From: Gardnerella leopoldii
GTDB lineage: Bacteria; Actinomycetota; Actinomycetes; Actinomycetales; Bifidobacteriaceae
Direction of reading: 5' to 3'
DNA length: 64,000 nt
NCBI RefSeq assembly: GCF_003293675.1
Contig: NZ_CP029984.1
Coordinates: forward strand, 1 to 64,000
Within the stretch, counting starts at the first letter, position 1, and each line of letters starts with the position of its first letter. The translations under genes were made by a program, and so were the position numbers. The notes beneath the pieces are model-generated. The model did not search any database and was not told where the DNA came from. It saw only the letters and a program-made list of their open reading frames with translations. Below are positions 1-9,000 of this stretch, piece by piece.

Positions 1-97
1 CAAGAGTGGCTATATTGCAACGGTTTTGCGGCTGGTTGGGGGAGTATTCAAGAGTTTCCTGAGAGTTTTCTGAGAAAAATCTTTAAAAACCTTGAAA

Positions 98-127
98 TTG
101 ACATTTTTACGAAAAATAACGCATAAT
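98..127 (+). promoter_or_regulatory. Upstream promoter P1 of surface gene 1
   Basis: TTGACA at 98-103 and CATAAT at 122-127 are separated by 18 bases. The match to the housekeeping sigma consensus is good. It would give a leader of more than 200 bases that includes the poly-G tract. An identical element lies at 2761-2790 in the second repeat copy. Confidence 0.55.
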
Positions 128-215
128 ACTGTATTTTTTATTCTTGAAAATAGTTTGACTGAAATATTTTTATAAAAATATGAATGTTTTTTGTTAATGA
201 GTTGTGTGTTGGCTC

Positions 216-245
216 TTGACTTTTTCGAACGGGGGGGGGTATGTT
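216..245 (+). promoter_or_regulatory. Promoter P2 with poly-G spacer (9 G), surface gene 1
   Basis: TTGACT at 216-221 and TATGTT at 240-245 are separated by an 18-base spacer whose last nine bases are all G (231-239). The same elements in the second copy are 19 bases apart because the run is ten G. A homopolymer in this position changes the -35/-10 spacing when it slips, a known route to phase-variable transcription in other bacteria. That it works so here is inference. Confidence 0.6.
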
Positions 246-253
246 AATAGCAA

Positions 254-338
254 ACGCCGGTCAGTCCTAGTTTGACGGGCGTGTGTGGCTCCGGTTGGAG
301 TTACACAGCAAATTTTTCTTCGTGTACCTAGCACGAAG
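254..338 (+). promoter_or_regulatory. Structured 5' UTR with three consecutive hairpins
   Basis: Three hairpins follow each other between promoter and start codon. The first pairs 254-263 with 273-282 (one G-G mismatch). The second pairs GTGT 283-286 and CTCC 289-292 with GGAG 297-300 and ACAC 303-306. The third pairs CTTCGTG 318-324 with CACGAAG 332-338. The third ends right at the AGGAG at 337-341, so it may influence ribosome access or mRNA stability. The same structure is present in copy 2. Confidence 0.6.
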
Positions 339-361
339 GAGAAGAAGAAAGGAAAAATATT

Positions 362-1129
362 ATGTTGAATAAGAAGGCTATCGCCGCATTCGCTGCTGGC
401 GCCACCCTCCTCTCCGGTTTCGCTTTTGCTGCACCAGCAATGGCTGATAGTGCGAATTTACCTCAAACAGCCATTGAGAATGCTAAGAAGCAGGAAAAGG
501 CTGATGCAGCTGAGTTGGCTAAAAAAGTTGAAGAGAACAAAGCTAAGGAAAATAAGGCAGTTTTAGATAATCTCGATAAGTCCAAGGCTTTTGACAACTT
601 CCTTAACGGTTCCGAAAAGGGAGACATTGTAAATGGTTCTTTGGGCACCTTGAATGGTCGTGGTGCTGCAGAGGTTTCAGCAGCTAGGTCCAAGGCTAAT
701 GAAGCTACTGCTGCTTTGAATGCTTTGAAGGCTAAGTGGGCTGATATGTTGGCTCAGGCTGATTATCTTGACGCTGAAGGTGAACATGAAGCTGCTGCTG
801 CTTTGCGTAAGGCTTACTACACTAATGTTCCATTCTTAGATAGTATTTCTGCTGCTACTAAGAATGAGAAGGAAGCCAAGGATGAGCTTGCTAAAGCTGA
901 GAAGGCTTACAAGGAAAGTAAGGAACGCTTTGCTAAGTTCTTGAACAATCTTGGTGGCAAGAAGGCTGATGTTAAGAAGTCTGATAAGAAGTCTGATAAG
1001 AAGGCTGCTGCTAAGACCCCAGTTGCTGCTGCTCCATTGGCTAAGACCGGTGCTGCTGTAGCTTTGGCTGCTGTTGCTGCTTCCGTGCTTGCTGGCATGG
1101 GTGCTGCTCTTCGCAAGATCCGTCACTAA
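362..1129 (+). CDS. Sortase-anchored coiled-coil-like surface protein 1
   Basis: A 255-residue secreted protein of unrecognised family. Residues 1-28 form a signal peptide ending in APAMA. The mature part is rich in Ala, Lys and Glu with heptad-like helical character (about 30-215), then a Lys-rich spacer with a repeated KKSDKKSDKK motif. At the C-terminus LAKTG (226-230) precedes a hydrophobic Ala/Val segment and a basic tail, a sortase-type signal, so the protein is probably anchored to the cell wall. Start ATG is preceded by a purine-rich GAAAGGA. Signal peptide and anchor are shared with the protein at 3026-4234, but the middle is unrelated in sequence. A role in adhesion or as a variable surface antigen is inference. 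Confidence 0.85.
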   Translation: MLNKKAIAAFAAGATLLSGFAFAAPAMADSANLPQTAIENAKKQEKADAAELAKKVEENKAKENKAVLDNLDKSKAFDNFLNGSEKGDIVNGSLGTLNGRGAAEVSAARSKANEATAALNALKAKWADMLAQADYLDAEGEHEAAAALRKAYYTNVPFLDSISAATKNEKEAKDELAKAEKAYKESKERFAKFLNNLGGKKADVKKSDKKSDKKAAAKTPVAAAPLAKTGAAVALAAVAASVLAGMGAALRKIRH

Positions 1130-1390
1130 GCTGTTAGCACATTAAGTGTGTTGATTGTTTAATGATTTGTGAGCGTGCTGTATGTAAGTATGGTGCGCTC
1201 ACTTGTTAAATCTTTCACTCAACGTGCCGTAAATACTGTTCAGTGTTTTGCGGCGAGTTGCTTGTAGGCTGTTTCATAATTTTACTGTTTTGCCAGATCT
1301 CTTTCTTGACAGTGGGATTGTGGTATGGTTTGTGAGTGGGACTGTTGAGTGTAAGGCTGGTTTATTTTTAGGGAGATAGGCCAGTTTATT
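1130..1390 (+). other. Intergenic region after surface gene 1
   Basis: No gene is seen. A hairpin pairs GTGAGCG 1169-1175 with CGCTCAC 1196-1202, without a clear T-run, and may stabilise the 3' end of the surface-protein mRNA. A TTGACA at 1304-1309 has no convincing -10 partner. Confidence 0.4.
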
Positions 1391-1445
1391 AAGGGCTTGG
1401 GTTTAGTGCTTTTATTTGGTACTTATTCTCCGAGCCCTTTTCTTT
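1391..1445 (+). terminator. Rho-independent terminator
   Basis: AAGGGCTTGG (1391-1400) pairs with CCGAGCCCTT (1430-1439) around a loop of about 29 bases, followed by TTCTTT. The stem is good and the loop long. Confidence 0.55.
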
Positions 1446-1604
1446 GTATTTACGTACTTATTTACTTACCTGCTTACCTACCTATCTACTTAGGCACTTA
1501 CTCTTTTTGCTTTTCCTATTCTTTCTTATACTTGAATCATTAAAGGAAAATAAATAGTTTTCTTAGTTATTTAGATTATTTTGCTTATGGATAGGTGGTG
1601 TTTC
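1446..1604 (+). other. AT-rich leader of the Abi-like gene
   Basis: A pyrimidine-rich stretch has several short imperfect repeats of the type TTACNTAC between 1448 and 1500. No promoter stands out. The Abi-like gene follows. Confidence 0.35.
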
Positions 1605-2495
1605 ATGTTACAGACAGAGCAACTTATAGATAAGCTAAAAGGTAAGGGTGTTACTTTTCAAAAATGTACAATTAAGGATGCTATTTCATTTTTGAATGAG
1701 CATAATTATTATGTTAAGGTCACTGCCTATAAAACCAATTTTCATAAGCATAATGGTAAATATGTGGGTCTTGATTTTATGGCTCTAAAAGATTTATCTA
1801 CTATTGATATGTATTTACGACGTTGGATTATTAGTGCAAGTCTTAGCGTGGAACATTCTTTAAAAGTTAATATATTAAAAAATATACAAGAAAAAAATAT
1901 TGATGAATTCAGTATAGTAAGTGAATATATCGCAAAGTATCCACGCATTATAACAGAGCTTAATAACAGACGTTCTACTGCGTATGTAAAGACTATATTG
2001 GGTAAATATACTCACCCCAAGTATCCTATATATGTTTTTCTGGAAGTGATTCCATTTGGAGAATTTGTTAATTTTTATAAGTATTACTGTTCAAAGTATG
2101 AATATAATGAATTTAATTGTACATTGTTGGATAGCATAAGGAATATACGAAATGCTGCCGCTCATAGCAATTGTGTTATTCATGATTTAACAAATAAAGA
2201 TGGTTTTTACAATAGTTATTTAGCTTCTAGACTTGTTAAATTATTGCCTGATGTAAGAAAAAGGACTATTCAAAACCGATTAAAAAATAACTGTGTGCAA
2301 GATTTTATTTCGCTGCTTATTGCGGTGGATGATGTTATAAAAAGTGAGGATTTGAAGAATCATTGTTTACAGGAAATCAAAGAATTGTTTGACGGTAGGA
2401 TGATTAGTAATAGGGACTTGTATAAGTCATCTACATCAGTGCAACAGATGTATACTTTTTGTAAAGAGATTGTATATAATGTACAGCCATCATAG
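1605..2495 (+). CDS. Abi_2-family (AbiD/AbiF-like) HEPN protein
   Basis: A 296-residue protein resembling the Abi_2 family of abortive-infection proteins, which belong to the HEPN superfamily of RNases. The HEPN signature R-x4-H is visible as R182 and H187 within IRNAAAHSN, and the N-terminus (LIDKLKGKGV) is family-like. The frame is open from a TTG at 1581, but ATG 1605 has AGGTGG seven bases upstream and fits the family start better. Base composition is far more AT-rich than its neighbours, with many ATA, AAA and TTA codons, which suggests horizontal transfer. No antitoxin or partner gene is adjacent. A defence role is known for the family and inferred here. Confidence 0.8.
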   Translation: MLQTEQLIDKLKGKGVTFQKCTIKDAISFLNEHNYYVKVTAYKTNFHKHNGKYVGLDFMALKDLSTIDMYLRRWIISASLSVEHSLKVNILKNIQEKNIDEFSIVSEYIAKYPRIITELNNRRSTAYVKTILGKYTHPKYPIYVFLEVIPFGEFVNFYKYYCSKYEYNEFNCTLLDSIRNIRNAAAHSNCVIHDLTNKDGFYNSYLASRLVKLLPDVRKRTIQNRLKNNCVQDFISLLIAVDDVIKSEDLKNHCLQEIKELFDGRMISNRDLYKSSTSVQQMYTFCKEIVYNVQPS

Positions 2496-2531
2496 TAATT
2501 TATTAGATACGATTTGAAAACGAAAGTTTTG

Positions 2532-2565
2532 CGGGCGATGCATTTATGCGTCGCCCGATTTTTTT
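2532..2565 (+). terminator. Rho-independent terminator of the Abi-like gene
   Basis: CGGGCGA (2532-2538) pairs with TCGCCCG (2551-2557), followed by ATTTTTTT. Confidence 0.85.
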
Positions 2566-2663
2566 ATTTGCTGGGTTATAGGCCAAGAAGCGGTATTGTT
2601 TTTGTATGAACGTAGAGGAACTGCCGCGCGCGTCATGTAAAAGTGGGTTGTTGGCGTGTCGCA

Positions 2664-3112
2664 CAAGAGTGGCTATATTGCAACGGTTTTGCGGCTGGTT
2701 GGGGGAGTATTCAAGAGTTTCCTGAGAGTTTTCTGAGAAAAATCTTTAAAAACCTTGAAATTGACATTTTTACGAAAAATAACGCATAATACTGTATTTT
2801 TTATTCTTGAAAATAGTTTGACTGAAATATTTTTATAAAAATATGAATGTTTTTTGTTAATGAGTTGTGTGTTGGCTCTTGACTTTTTCGAACGGGGGGG
2901 GGGTATGTTAATAGCAAACGCCGGTCAGTCCTAGTTTGACGGGCGTGTGTGGCTCCGGTTGGAGTTACACAGCAAATTTTTCTTCGTGTACCTAGCACGA
3001 AGGAGAAGAAGAAAGGAAAAATATTATGTTGAATAAGAAGGCTATCGCCGCATTCGCTGCTGGCGCCACCCTCCTCTCCGGTTTCGCTTTTGCTGCACCA
3101 GCAATGGCTGAT
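2664..3112 (+). repeat. Direct repeat copy 2
   Basis: Same sequence as 1-448 with a single length difference, a ten-G run at 2894-2903 instead of nine. Recombination between the copies would remove or duplicate a unit of about 2.66 kb carrying surface gene 1 and the Abi-like gene. Confidence 0.95.
2879..2909 (+). promoter_or_regulatory. Promoter P2 with poly-G spacer (10 G), surface gene 2
   Basis: TTGACT 2879-2884 and TATGTT 2904-2909 are spaced by 19 bases, of which 2894-2903 are ten consecutive G. P1 of this copy lies at 2761-2790 and the three-hairpin leader at about 2918-3002. Confidence 0.6.
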
Positions 3113-4234
3113 GTTAACGTTCCAGATTGCCCAGCGAATAAGGCAGATTGGAATCTTAAGAGCAAGAATGAGTCTATCGCTGCTTTAGCTAAGAAGGCTT
3201 GGGATGATGCAAAGGCTGAAGTTCCAGCTGTTCCACAAGAGCCACAAGAGCCATCTAAGGCTGAAGTTAAGGCTTTGTATGTGGCTGATGGCAATGATGG
3301 CAAGCTTAAGATGGTGACTCCTCTTCCTAATGGCACCAAGCCAGAAGATGCTGCAGCTGCTCAGTCATATGTAAATCAGAAGAACAAGTATGTTGGAGAC
3401 AAGGCAACCTACGATGCTAAGCTCGCTGCTGCTAATGATGCTCATGCCCAGTATCTCAAGGCTTTGGACAACGTTAATAACTGCTCTAACCCAGATCCAA
3501 CTGAGGATCAGATTAAGAGGGCTCTTATTAACAAGGTTCGTCTTGCTAAGATGAACTTGGACAATAAGGATGATGAACTTGCTGTTGCTAAGAATAAGTT
3601 CAATGATGCTTATAAGGCTTTGGTTGCTGCTCTTGCTGAGTTCAATGCACGCGTGAATGCCTTCAATGATGCTCAGGAAAAGCTCAATGCATTCTTGACT
3701 TCTGGTACGAATGATTCTGCTACCGAGACTCGTTTGCGTGATGCTGTGGACCGCGCTAAGGCTCATCTTGTCCGTGCAATGAATGCTCTTGACAAGGCTA
3801 CTGCCGACTATAATGCTGCTTTGGCTGCTGCCAAGGCTGCTGTAAAGGCTTATAATGAGGCTTTGGCTCTTTACAAGGCTGTTTACAATGAGGCTGTTGC
3901 TGCCGGTGTGAACCCATCTTTGTTGCCACCAGTTGTGACTTCTGATCCTTTGGCTCCAACATTCCCAGCTGTTCCTGGTTTGAAGCATGCTTATGCTTCT
4001 GCTATGAGCGGTAAGTTTGGTAAGGAAGTTCAGGCTGCTGCTAAGCAGGGTCAGAAGGGTAAGGATACCAAGGCTTCTGCTCAGCAGAACAACAATGCTA
4101 ACGGTGCTGCCGCTGGTGCTAATGGTGCCGCTGCTGCTGGTTTAGCTAAGACTGGTGCTGCTGTAGCTATGGCTGCTGTTGCTGCTTCTGTGCTTGCTGG
4201 CATGGGTGCTGCTCTTCGCAAGATCCGTCACTAA
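3026..4234 (+). CDS. Sortase-anchored coiled-coil-like surface protein 2
   Basis: A 402-residue secreted protein. The 28-residue signal peptide is identical to that of surface protein 1. The mature part is rich in Ala, Lys, Asn and Asp, predicted mostly helical, with a long coiled-coil-like stretch (about 150-290), two Pro-rich segments (about 70-75 and 290-320) and a Gly/Ala/Asn linker (about 350-372). LAKTG at 373-377, a hydrophobic segment and RKIRH end the protein, almost the same as in protein 1. The middle shares no evident sequence with protein 1 and contains two cysteines near residues 33 and 150. It is probably displayed on the cell wall; binding partner unknown. Confidence 0.85.
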   Translation: MLNKKAIAAFAAGATLLSGFAFAAPAMADVNVPDCPANKADWNLKSKNESIAALAKKAWDDAKAEVPAVPQEPQEPSKAEVKALYVADGNDGKLKMVTPLPNGTKPEDAAAAQSYVNQKNKYVGDKATYDAKLAAANDAHAQYLKALDNVNNCSNPDPTEDQIKRALINKVRLAKMNLDNKDDELAVAKNKFNDAYKALVAALAEFNARVNAFNDAQEKLNAFLTSGTNDSATETRLRDAVDRAKAHLVRAMNALDKATADYNAALAAAKAAVKAYNEALALYKAVYNEAVAAGVNPSLLPPVVTSDPLAPTFPAVPGLKHAYASAMSGKFGKEVQAAAKQGQKGKDTKASAQQNNNANGAAAGANGAAAAGLAKTGAAVAMAAVAASVLAGMGAALRKIRH

Positions 4235-4311
4235 GCTGAAATCTGATTCAGTGATGAATCATTTGGGCTTTAGCTTATTGGTTGATCGTTGAGTCGGTTT
4301 TACTGTGAATT

Positions 4312-4356
4312 ACTTAGTCTAGTGTGCTAAAAGGTGCGCTAGACTAAGTGCTTTTA
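4312..4356 (+). terminator. Terminator of surface gene 2
   Basis: ACTTAGTCTAG (4312-4322) pairs perfectly with CTAGACTAAGT (4339-4349), followed by GCTTTTAT. Confidence 0.8.
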
Positions 4357-4550
4357 TAAAAATTTTGTGCTTGGCACGCTGTGTAGATCTTTTAGTTTTA
4401 TACAGCAATTACTTGGTTTGCGTTTGCTTGTTGATATGGTTTGCCAAATTTCCTTTTTTACTATTGATTCAGGCTTCGTTAGCCGATTAATGCTGAGCGC
4501 TTTGCGTTGTTGCTTTCCGCTAGGGACGGTTGGTAATATCGCAAGTTTCG

Positions 4551-4580
4551 AGGCTCGGGAGTTTCTTCCGAGCCTTTTGT
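4551..4580 (+). terminator. Second terminator before the FHA operon
   Basis: AGGCTCGG (4551-4558) pairs with CCGAGCCT (4568-4575) and is followed by TTTG. Nothing recognisable lies between the two terminators (4357-4550). A short transcript ending here is possible but not supported by a clear promoter. Confidence 0.65.
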
Positions 4581-4673
4581 TATTTTTATGCTTAAAATCA
4601 ACAAATACTAGCGCAATATACACAAAGCATGACACAATAGTAAGTAGTATGTTTTTTGAAGGGAGCAGATCAC

Positions 4674-6014
4674 GTGAGTGAGCGACAAACCGTGCAGCGC
4701 TGGATGATTACAGTTGGTGGTGTCGAGCAGGCACGTGTGGGTGCAGGTCAGTCTGTAGAGATTGGTCGAAAGCCTATACGCCCGTTGCGTGAAGATGGTT
4801 TCGCGCGCGTCGACATAGTAGATAACAAACGTTCTATGTCAAAGAGGCATGCGCTGCTAATTGTAGACATGCGAGGCGTGGCAACAATACGAGATTTGCA
4901 TTCGACCAACGGTACGTATTTAGTCAGCGAAAATGGTGATTTGCTGCGTCTAGAGCCTGATGTTGATTTTCAACTTCCAGATAACTTAATGCGCATGCAA
5001 TTCGGTGATGTTCCTGTTGATTTTGTGCGTGTAGAAGAAGAATCTGCTGAAGTTGAAAAAGATAACGCAGTGCGTAATCTGTTCTCTTATGCTACAGATG
5101 AATCGCATGATGAGCCTGCAGCTTCAGATTTATCGGTAGACCAAATTCTTGATTTGCGCGCTGGTGAGCCAACAGGTGTTTTCCATGCTCAATCAGTTTC
5201 GCATCCTGGGTTGTCTTGGAAACAAGGCATGCAAAATCAAACTCAGCTCAATGATGATTCGCAAACAGATGTTGCTCCAATCAATCATGATGTAACTTTG
5301 CCTGTTATGCGAGAGCAGCAGGAGGCTCCTGTAGAGCCGCGTAATTTATTTGCAGATGCGCAAGCAATTCAGCAAGAAAGTGCGACTAAAGAAGAACCTT
5401 CTCAACAAGATTCTGTGGTTTCTGCAGTTGATTCGGTTTCTGCAGTTGATCAAGCTGATTCGGTTGCTCAGGTTTCTTCGGTTACGCCAGTTAATTCGGA
5501 AACAAATGTATTGCAAAACGAAAGTTCTCAAGAATTTCCAGTATCTCCATTAAATTCAACTGAAACTTTTGCTGAAAATATTGTCAATACTTCAGCTTTT
5601 AATAGTGCAAATACAGGTTCTAATAATCTCGATATTAACAGTTTTGGCTCTACAAATCTCGGTACTACAAGTCTCGACTCTAATAATCTCGATATTAACA
5701 ATTCTGATGCGGAGTACACACCTGCATTTGAGCCAGGCTCCGTATTTGAAAAAGTATCAAAAGGCGAATTTGACTCTCAAGAAAATGTAGTGGAAGCCGG
5801 CGGATTCACGTCAAAAGAAGCTGAAGAAAGTAGTGATTTTTCAAAGCAATTTGAGATGGCGCAATATTCGCAGTTGCTTCCGTTCTTGGCTGCAAACACT
5901 GGGTTATACGATGACTTGTACGCGTGGCTCGCAGCTCAAGGTAATTCTGAAGTAGATGCTGCACTAGCTAGAAACAGCGGTTATAGTGCATATCGCAAAG
6001 CTATTGAACAGTAA
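4674..6014 (+). CDS. FHA-domain protein with C-terminal LRV-like repeat
   Basis: A 446-residue cytoplasmic protein. Residues about 10-115 form an FHA domain with the phosphothreonine-binding residues intact: G31-R32, S56-K-R-H59 and N79-G80. A long acidic, Gln/Ser-rich linker (about 130-360) follows, including pentapeptide-like repeats (SNNLD, STNLG type) at about 313-344. The last 50 residues (YDDLYAWLAAQGNSEVDAAL) look like the leucine-rich-variant motif of actinobacterial proteins. The GTG at 4674 is chosen because AAGGGAG lies eight bases upstream; a TTG at 4656 is also in frame. It is the first gene of an operon with the helicase-like gene 17 bases downstream. FHA domains dock Thr-phosphorylated partners, so Ser/Thr kinase control is inferred. 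Confidence 0.8.
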   Translation: MSERQTVQRWMITVGGVEQARVGAGQSVEIGRKPIRPLREDGFARVDIVDNKRSMSKRHALLIVDMRGVATIRDLHSTNGTYLVSENGDLLRLEPDVDFQLPDNLMRMQFGDVPVDFVRVEEESAEVEKDNAVRNLFSYATDESHDEPAASDLSVDQILDLRAGEPTGVFHAQSVSHPGLSWKQGMQNQTQLNDDSQTDVAPINHDVTLPVMREQQEAPVEPRNLFADAQAIQQESATKEEPSQQDSVVSAVDSVSAVDQADSVAQVSSVTPVNSETNVLQNESSQEFPVSPLNSTETFAENIVNTSAFNSANTGSNNLDINSFGSTNLGTTSLDSNNLDINNSDAEYTPAFEPGSVFEKVSKGEFDSQENVVEAGGFTSKEAEESSDFSKQFEMAQYSQLLPFLAANTGLYDDLYAWLAAQGNSEVDAALARNSGYSAYRKAIEQ

Positions 6015-6031
6015 GCAAGTAGGGTGGGAAT

Positions 6032-9000
6032 ATGAGTGATACAAACAACGTGGAGCAGGATTCGTCAGAGCAAGTTTTTACTGATGCAGTAGTTGAAAAT
6101 ACTACGTCAGAGGATGGTTCTTTAGAAAAATCTGGCTCTAATAATACGAACAGCGCTCGTACTAACGCTTTACAACATATAGTTGAGTGGAAGCAGCAAT
6201 ATCAGGCTCAGCTATCTCCTTCTCCACTAGAAGATATAACGCAACTTGCTGCTCAATTAGAGTTGACGCATGCTCATCCTTCCGGAATTGCGCAACTTTT
6301 TGCAAGCGGAAAAGTAACATTAAAATCTTTATTCCGGGACGCTGGAATGTTGCGAGCTGCTGGGCGAAGGCTAGATCGAGTTTTTGAAGATAGAGACGCA
6401 AAAGCGCACGAAAGTGGTGTTTCCGAGCTTTCTTTAATAGTCGGTGTTGCATCGTGGAATGGCAACCATGTGCCTGTTCTTACGTATCCTGTGAAAGTTG
6501 TTCGTGACACTAATCAAGATGAAACCTCCGCCACTATTTATTTCTCTGGAAGTGTTGGGCTGAACAATTCGCTTGTGTCGCGTTTAAGTGAGCGTGGTGT
6601 TCAACTTAGGGAAGATGTTTTATTCGACGGATCTCAATATGAAAGTGGAACGCCAGAAACTTCTGTAGTGTTTGATGCTATTTGTAAGCAAGCTCGCTCA
6701 GCTTTTCCAGATTTTGATATTGAGCGCGATATTATACTTGGCTGCTTCACAGATGCTGGTTCGCGTTTCGTAGCAGAAAGTGAACAAATTATTAACGCTT
6801 TGCAATCTGGCAATGTTGGGAATGCAATGATTGACGCTATGGCTGGCGATGATCGAGCTATTCATAAGCTTCAGTCTGCAAATAAGCCAGAATATAGTCC
6901 TTTCGACGCAGATCCTCATAGCGAATGCGAAGTTGGTGAAGTAGATAACGTTGTGCGTTATGCAGCGGAGCTTGTTGCTTCTGGAAAATCTCTGTTCGTG
7001 GATATTGATTCGGGATCGGATTCAGCTGCGATTGCTGCTGCGATTGTTTCTCGTTCTGTGATTGCAGGACGTTCTGTGTTGTATGTGCCTAATGTTGTTG
7101 AACAGCAGAGGCGTTTCCGTTACACGTTGAATACGCATGAAATTTCCTCATTAGCATTAGACGTTGCGGATGGTCATATTGCTAAGCATGTCGATGCGCA
7201 GTTGATTGCAGCAGTTGGCGCTAGACATAGTATTGCGACTTCACGATTTGAGCAGGTTGCAGATGAGTTGGTTGGAGTGCGTTCTCGCCTTACTCGTTAT
7301 TTAGGTGATCTTCATGGTATCAACGAAACTTGGGGAGTATCTGCATATCAAACAATCCAGAATCTTGCAGCAATTGCAATGTTCCCAACCCATCCGTCTA
7401 CGCATGTGCGTTTAGATGTTGCCGCAGCGCACGCTATGACCGGTCATATTGAGGAGTGGTCGAAGAAATTCCACCAAGCCGATGAACTTGGAGAGTTTAG
7501 GATAAATCCTGAAGATACTCCTTGGTTTGGCGCGTCGATATTTGACGAAAATGAAGCTATATCTGTATATCAGCGTGTTGTAGACGTGCTTCTTAAGCTT
7601 CTTCCAGCAACTCGAGAACAAGTTAAAAGCACTGTGCAAAGCTGTGGTTTCCCTGTGCCAACAACAGCTCGTGAGTGGAGTCGTCAAGTTACAGTTCTCA
7701 AAAATTTGCGACGTGTACTTGACGTATTCCAGCCTGAAATTTTTGAGCGCGATTTAGATGCAATGATTGAAGCGAGTAAGCCGAAAGCTCAGCGTAAAGC
7801 CGAAGGCACAATTATGGGCTTCTGGGAACGTAGACATCATGTTCGTGAAGCGCGCAGCTTGCTAAGAGTTGGAGCTAAAGTCGATGATTTGCATGAAGCA
7901 TTAAAGATTGTTGCGCAGCAAGCAGCTCAGTGGCGTACTTTCGTGCCTCACGGCGGATGGCCTGTTTTGCCGCCAAAATTGGATGATATTGTAAATACTC
8001 AAGAGTTATTAGCAAGGCATTTAGTTGCTCTTGATGCAGTGTTAGCAACAACTCTTAAGGGCGCAGATCTTGAAAATATTGAATTTGCGCAGCTCGAAGC
8101 TCGTTTGCAAGATTTACATGACGACAGAGCATCTCTAGATACTCTCCCTGGTCGTTGCAATTTGGAACGCGAGTTCAGCAAAGCGGGCTTATCTGATTTA
8201 GTCAGCGATTTGCGTCGTCGCAACGTTACAGGTAATGCAATTGACGGTGAGTTGCAATTAGCTTGGTGGACTACTGTTTTTGAAGATATCGTTAATTCTT
8301 CTGCAATTATTTCTCACCAAGATGGCTCAGCAATGCAAGATGCTTCTGATCGATTCGTGCAAGTTGATACAGAACATGTGCGTTCAATCGGTCCAATGGT
8401 TCAGCAAGAAGCTATGAGGCATTTGTGTGATTTGTTGTTCTCGCATACGCAAGAAGCTAATCAGTTACATACTATGCTTGCCGGAAACCGTTCTGGAATT
8501 ACTTTTAATAAATTATTGCGCAATTATGCGGAACTTGTTTTGGCTGCGAAACCAATACTTGTAGCTATGCCATCTACTCTTACTATGATGACTCCATTGA
8601 GACCTATTGCAGATACTGTAATAATTGATTCGGCATCTCATATATCAAATATTGAGTTGCTATCTATTTTGTCTCGTGCTCATCAAGTAGTAGTTTTAGC
8701 ACATAAGCAAACAATAAGTTCTGAAAGCTTGCGTTCGCTTATTTCATTACTCCCATCTGTAACAGTAGTTTCTAGAGCAACAAGGCGCTCGCTTCGTTTA
8801 GCGCGATTCTTGGAAGAACATGGTTACGGAAAGTTGCGTCATGACGTTCCTGTTGAGCGTTTGCAAGGTAAAGTTCGTTTGCATCAAATTGAAGCAACTG
8901 GAGTTCCAGTAATGTCTTCTGGGCTTATTGAAAGCAGCCAGCGTGAAATTGATGAAGTAGTTGAGCTTATTCGTCAGCGTGCGAATACGTTTACGGTTGT

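Larger units (their letters stand above)
1..448 (+). repeat. Direct repeat copy 1: promoters, 5' UTR and signal-peptide codons
   Basis: This block is base-for-base the same as 2664-3112 except for one extra G in the poly-G tract of the second copy. It holds two promoter-like elements, a 5' UTR with three hairpins, and the first 29 codons of the surface-protein gene. The identity stops abruptly inside codon 29-30, just past the predicted signal peptidase site. The repeat may extend left of the window, since base 1 already belongs to it. Confidence 0.95.

Noticed and set aside
1304-1443. Small RNA between surface gene 1 and the Abi gene
   Set aside because: TTGACA at 1304 and a terminator at 1391 are suggestive, but no -10 lies at a proper distance.
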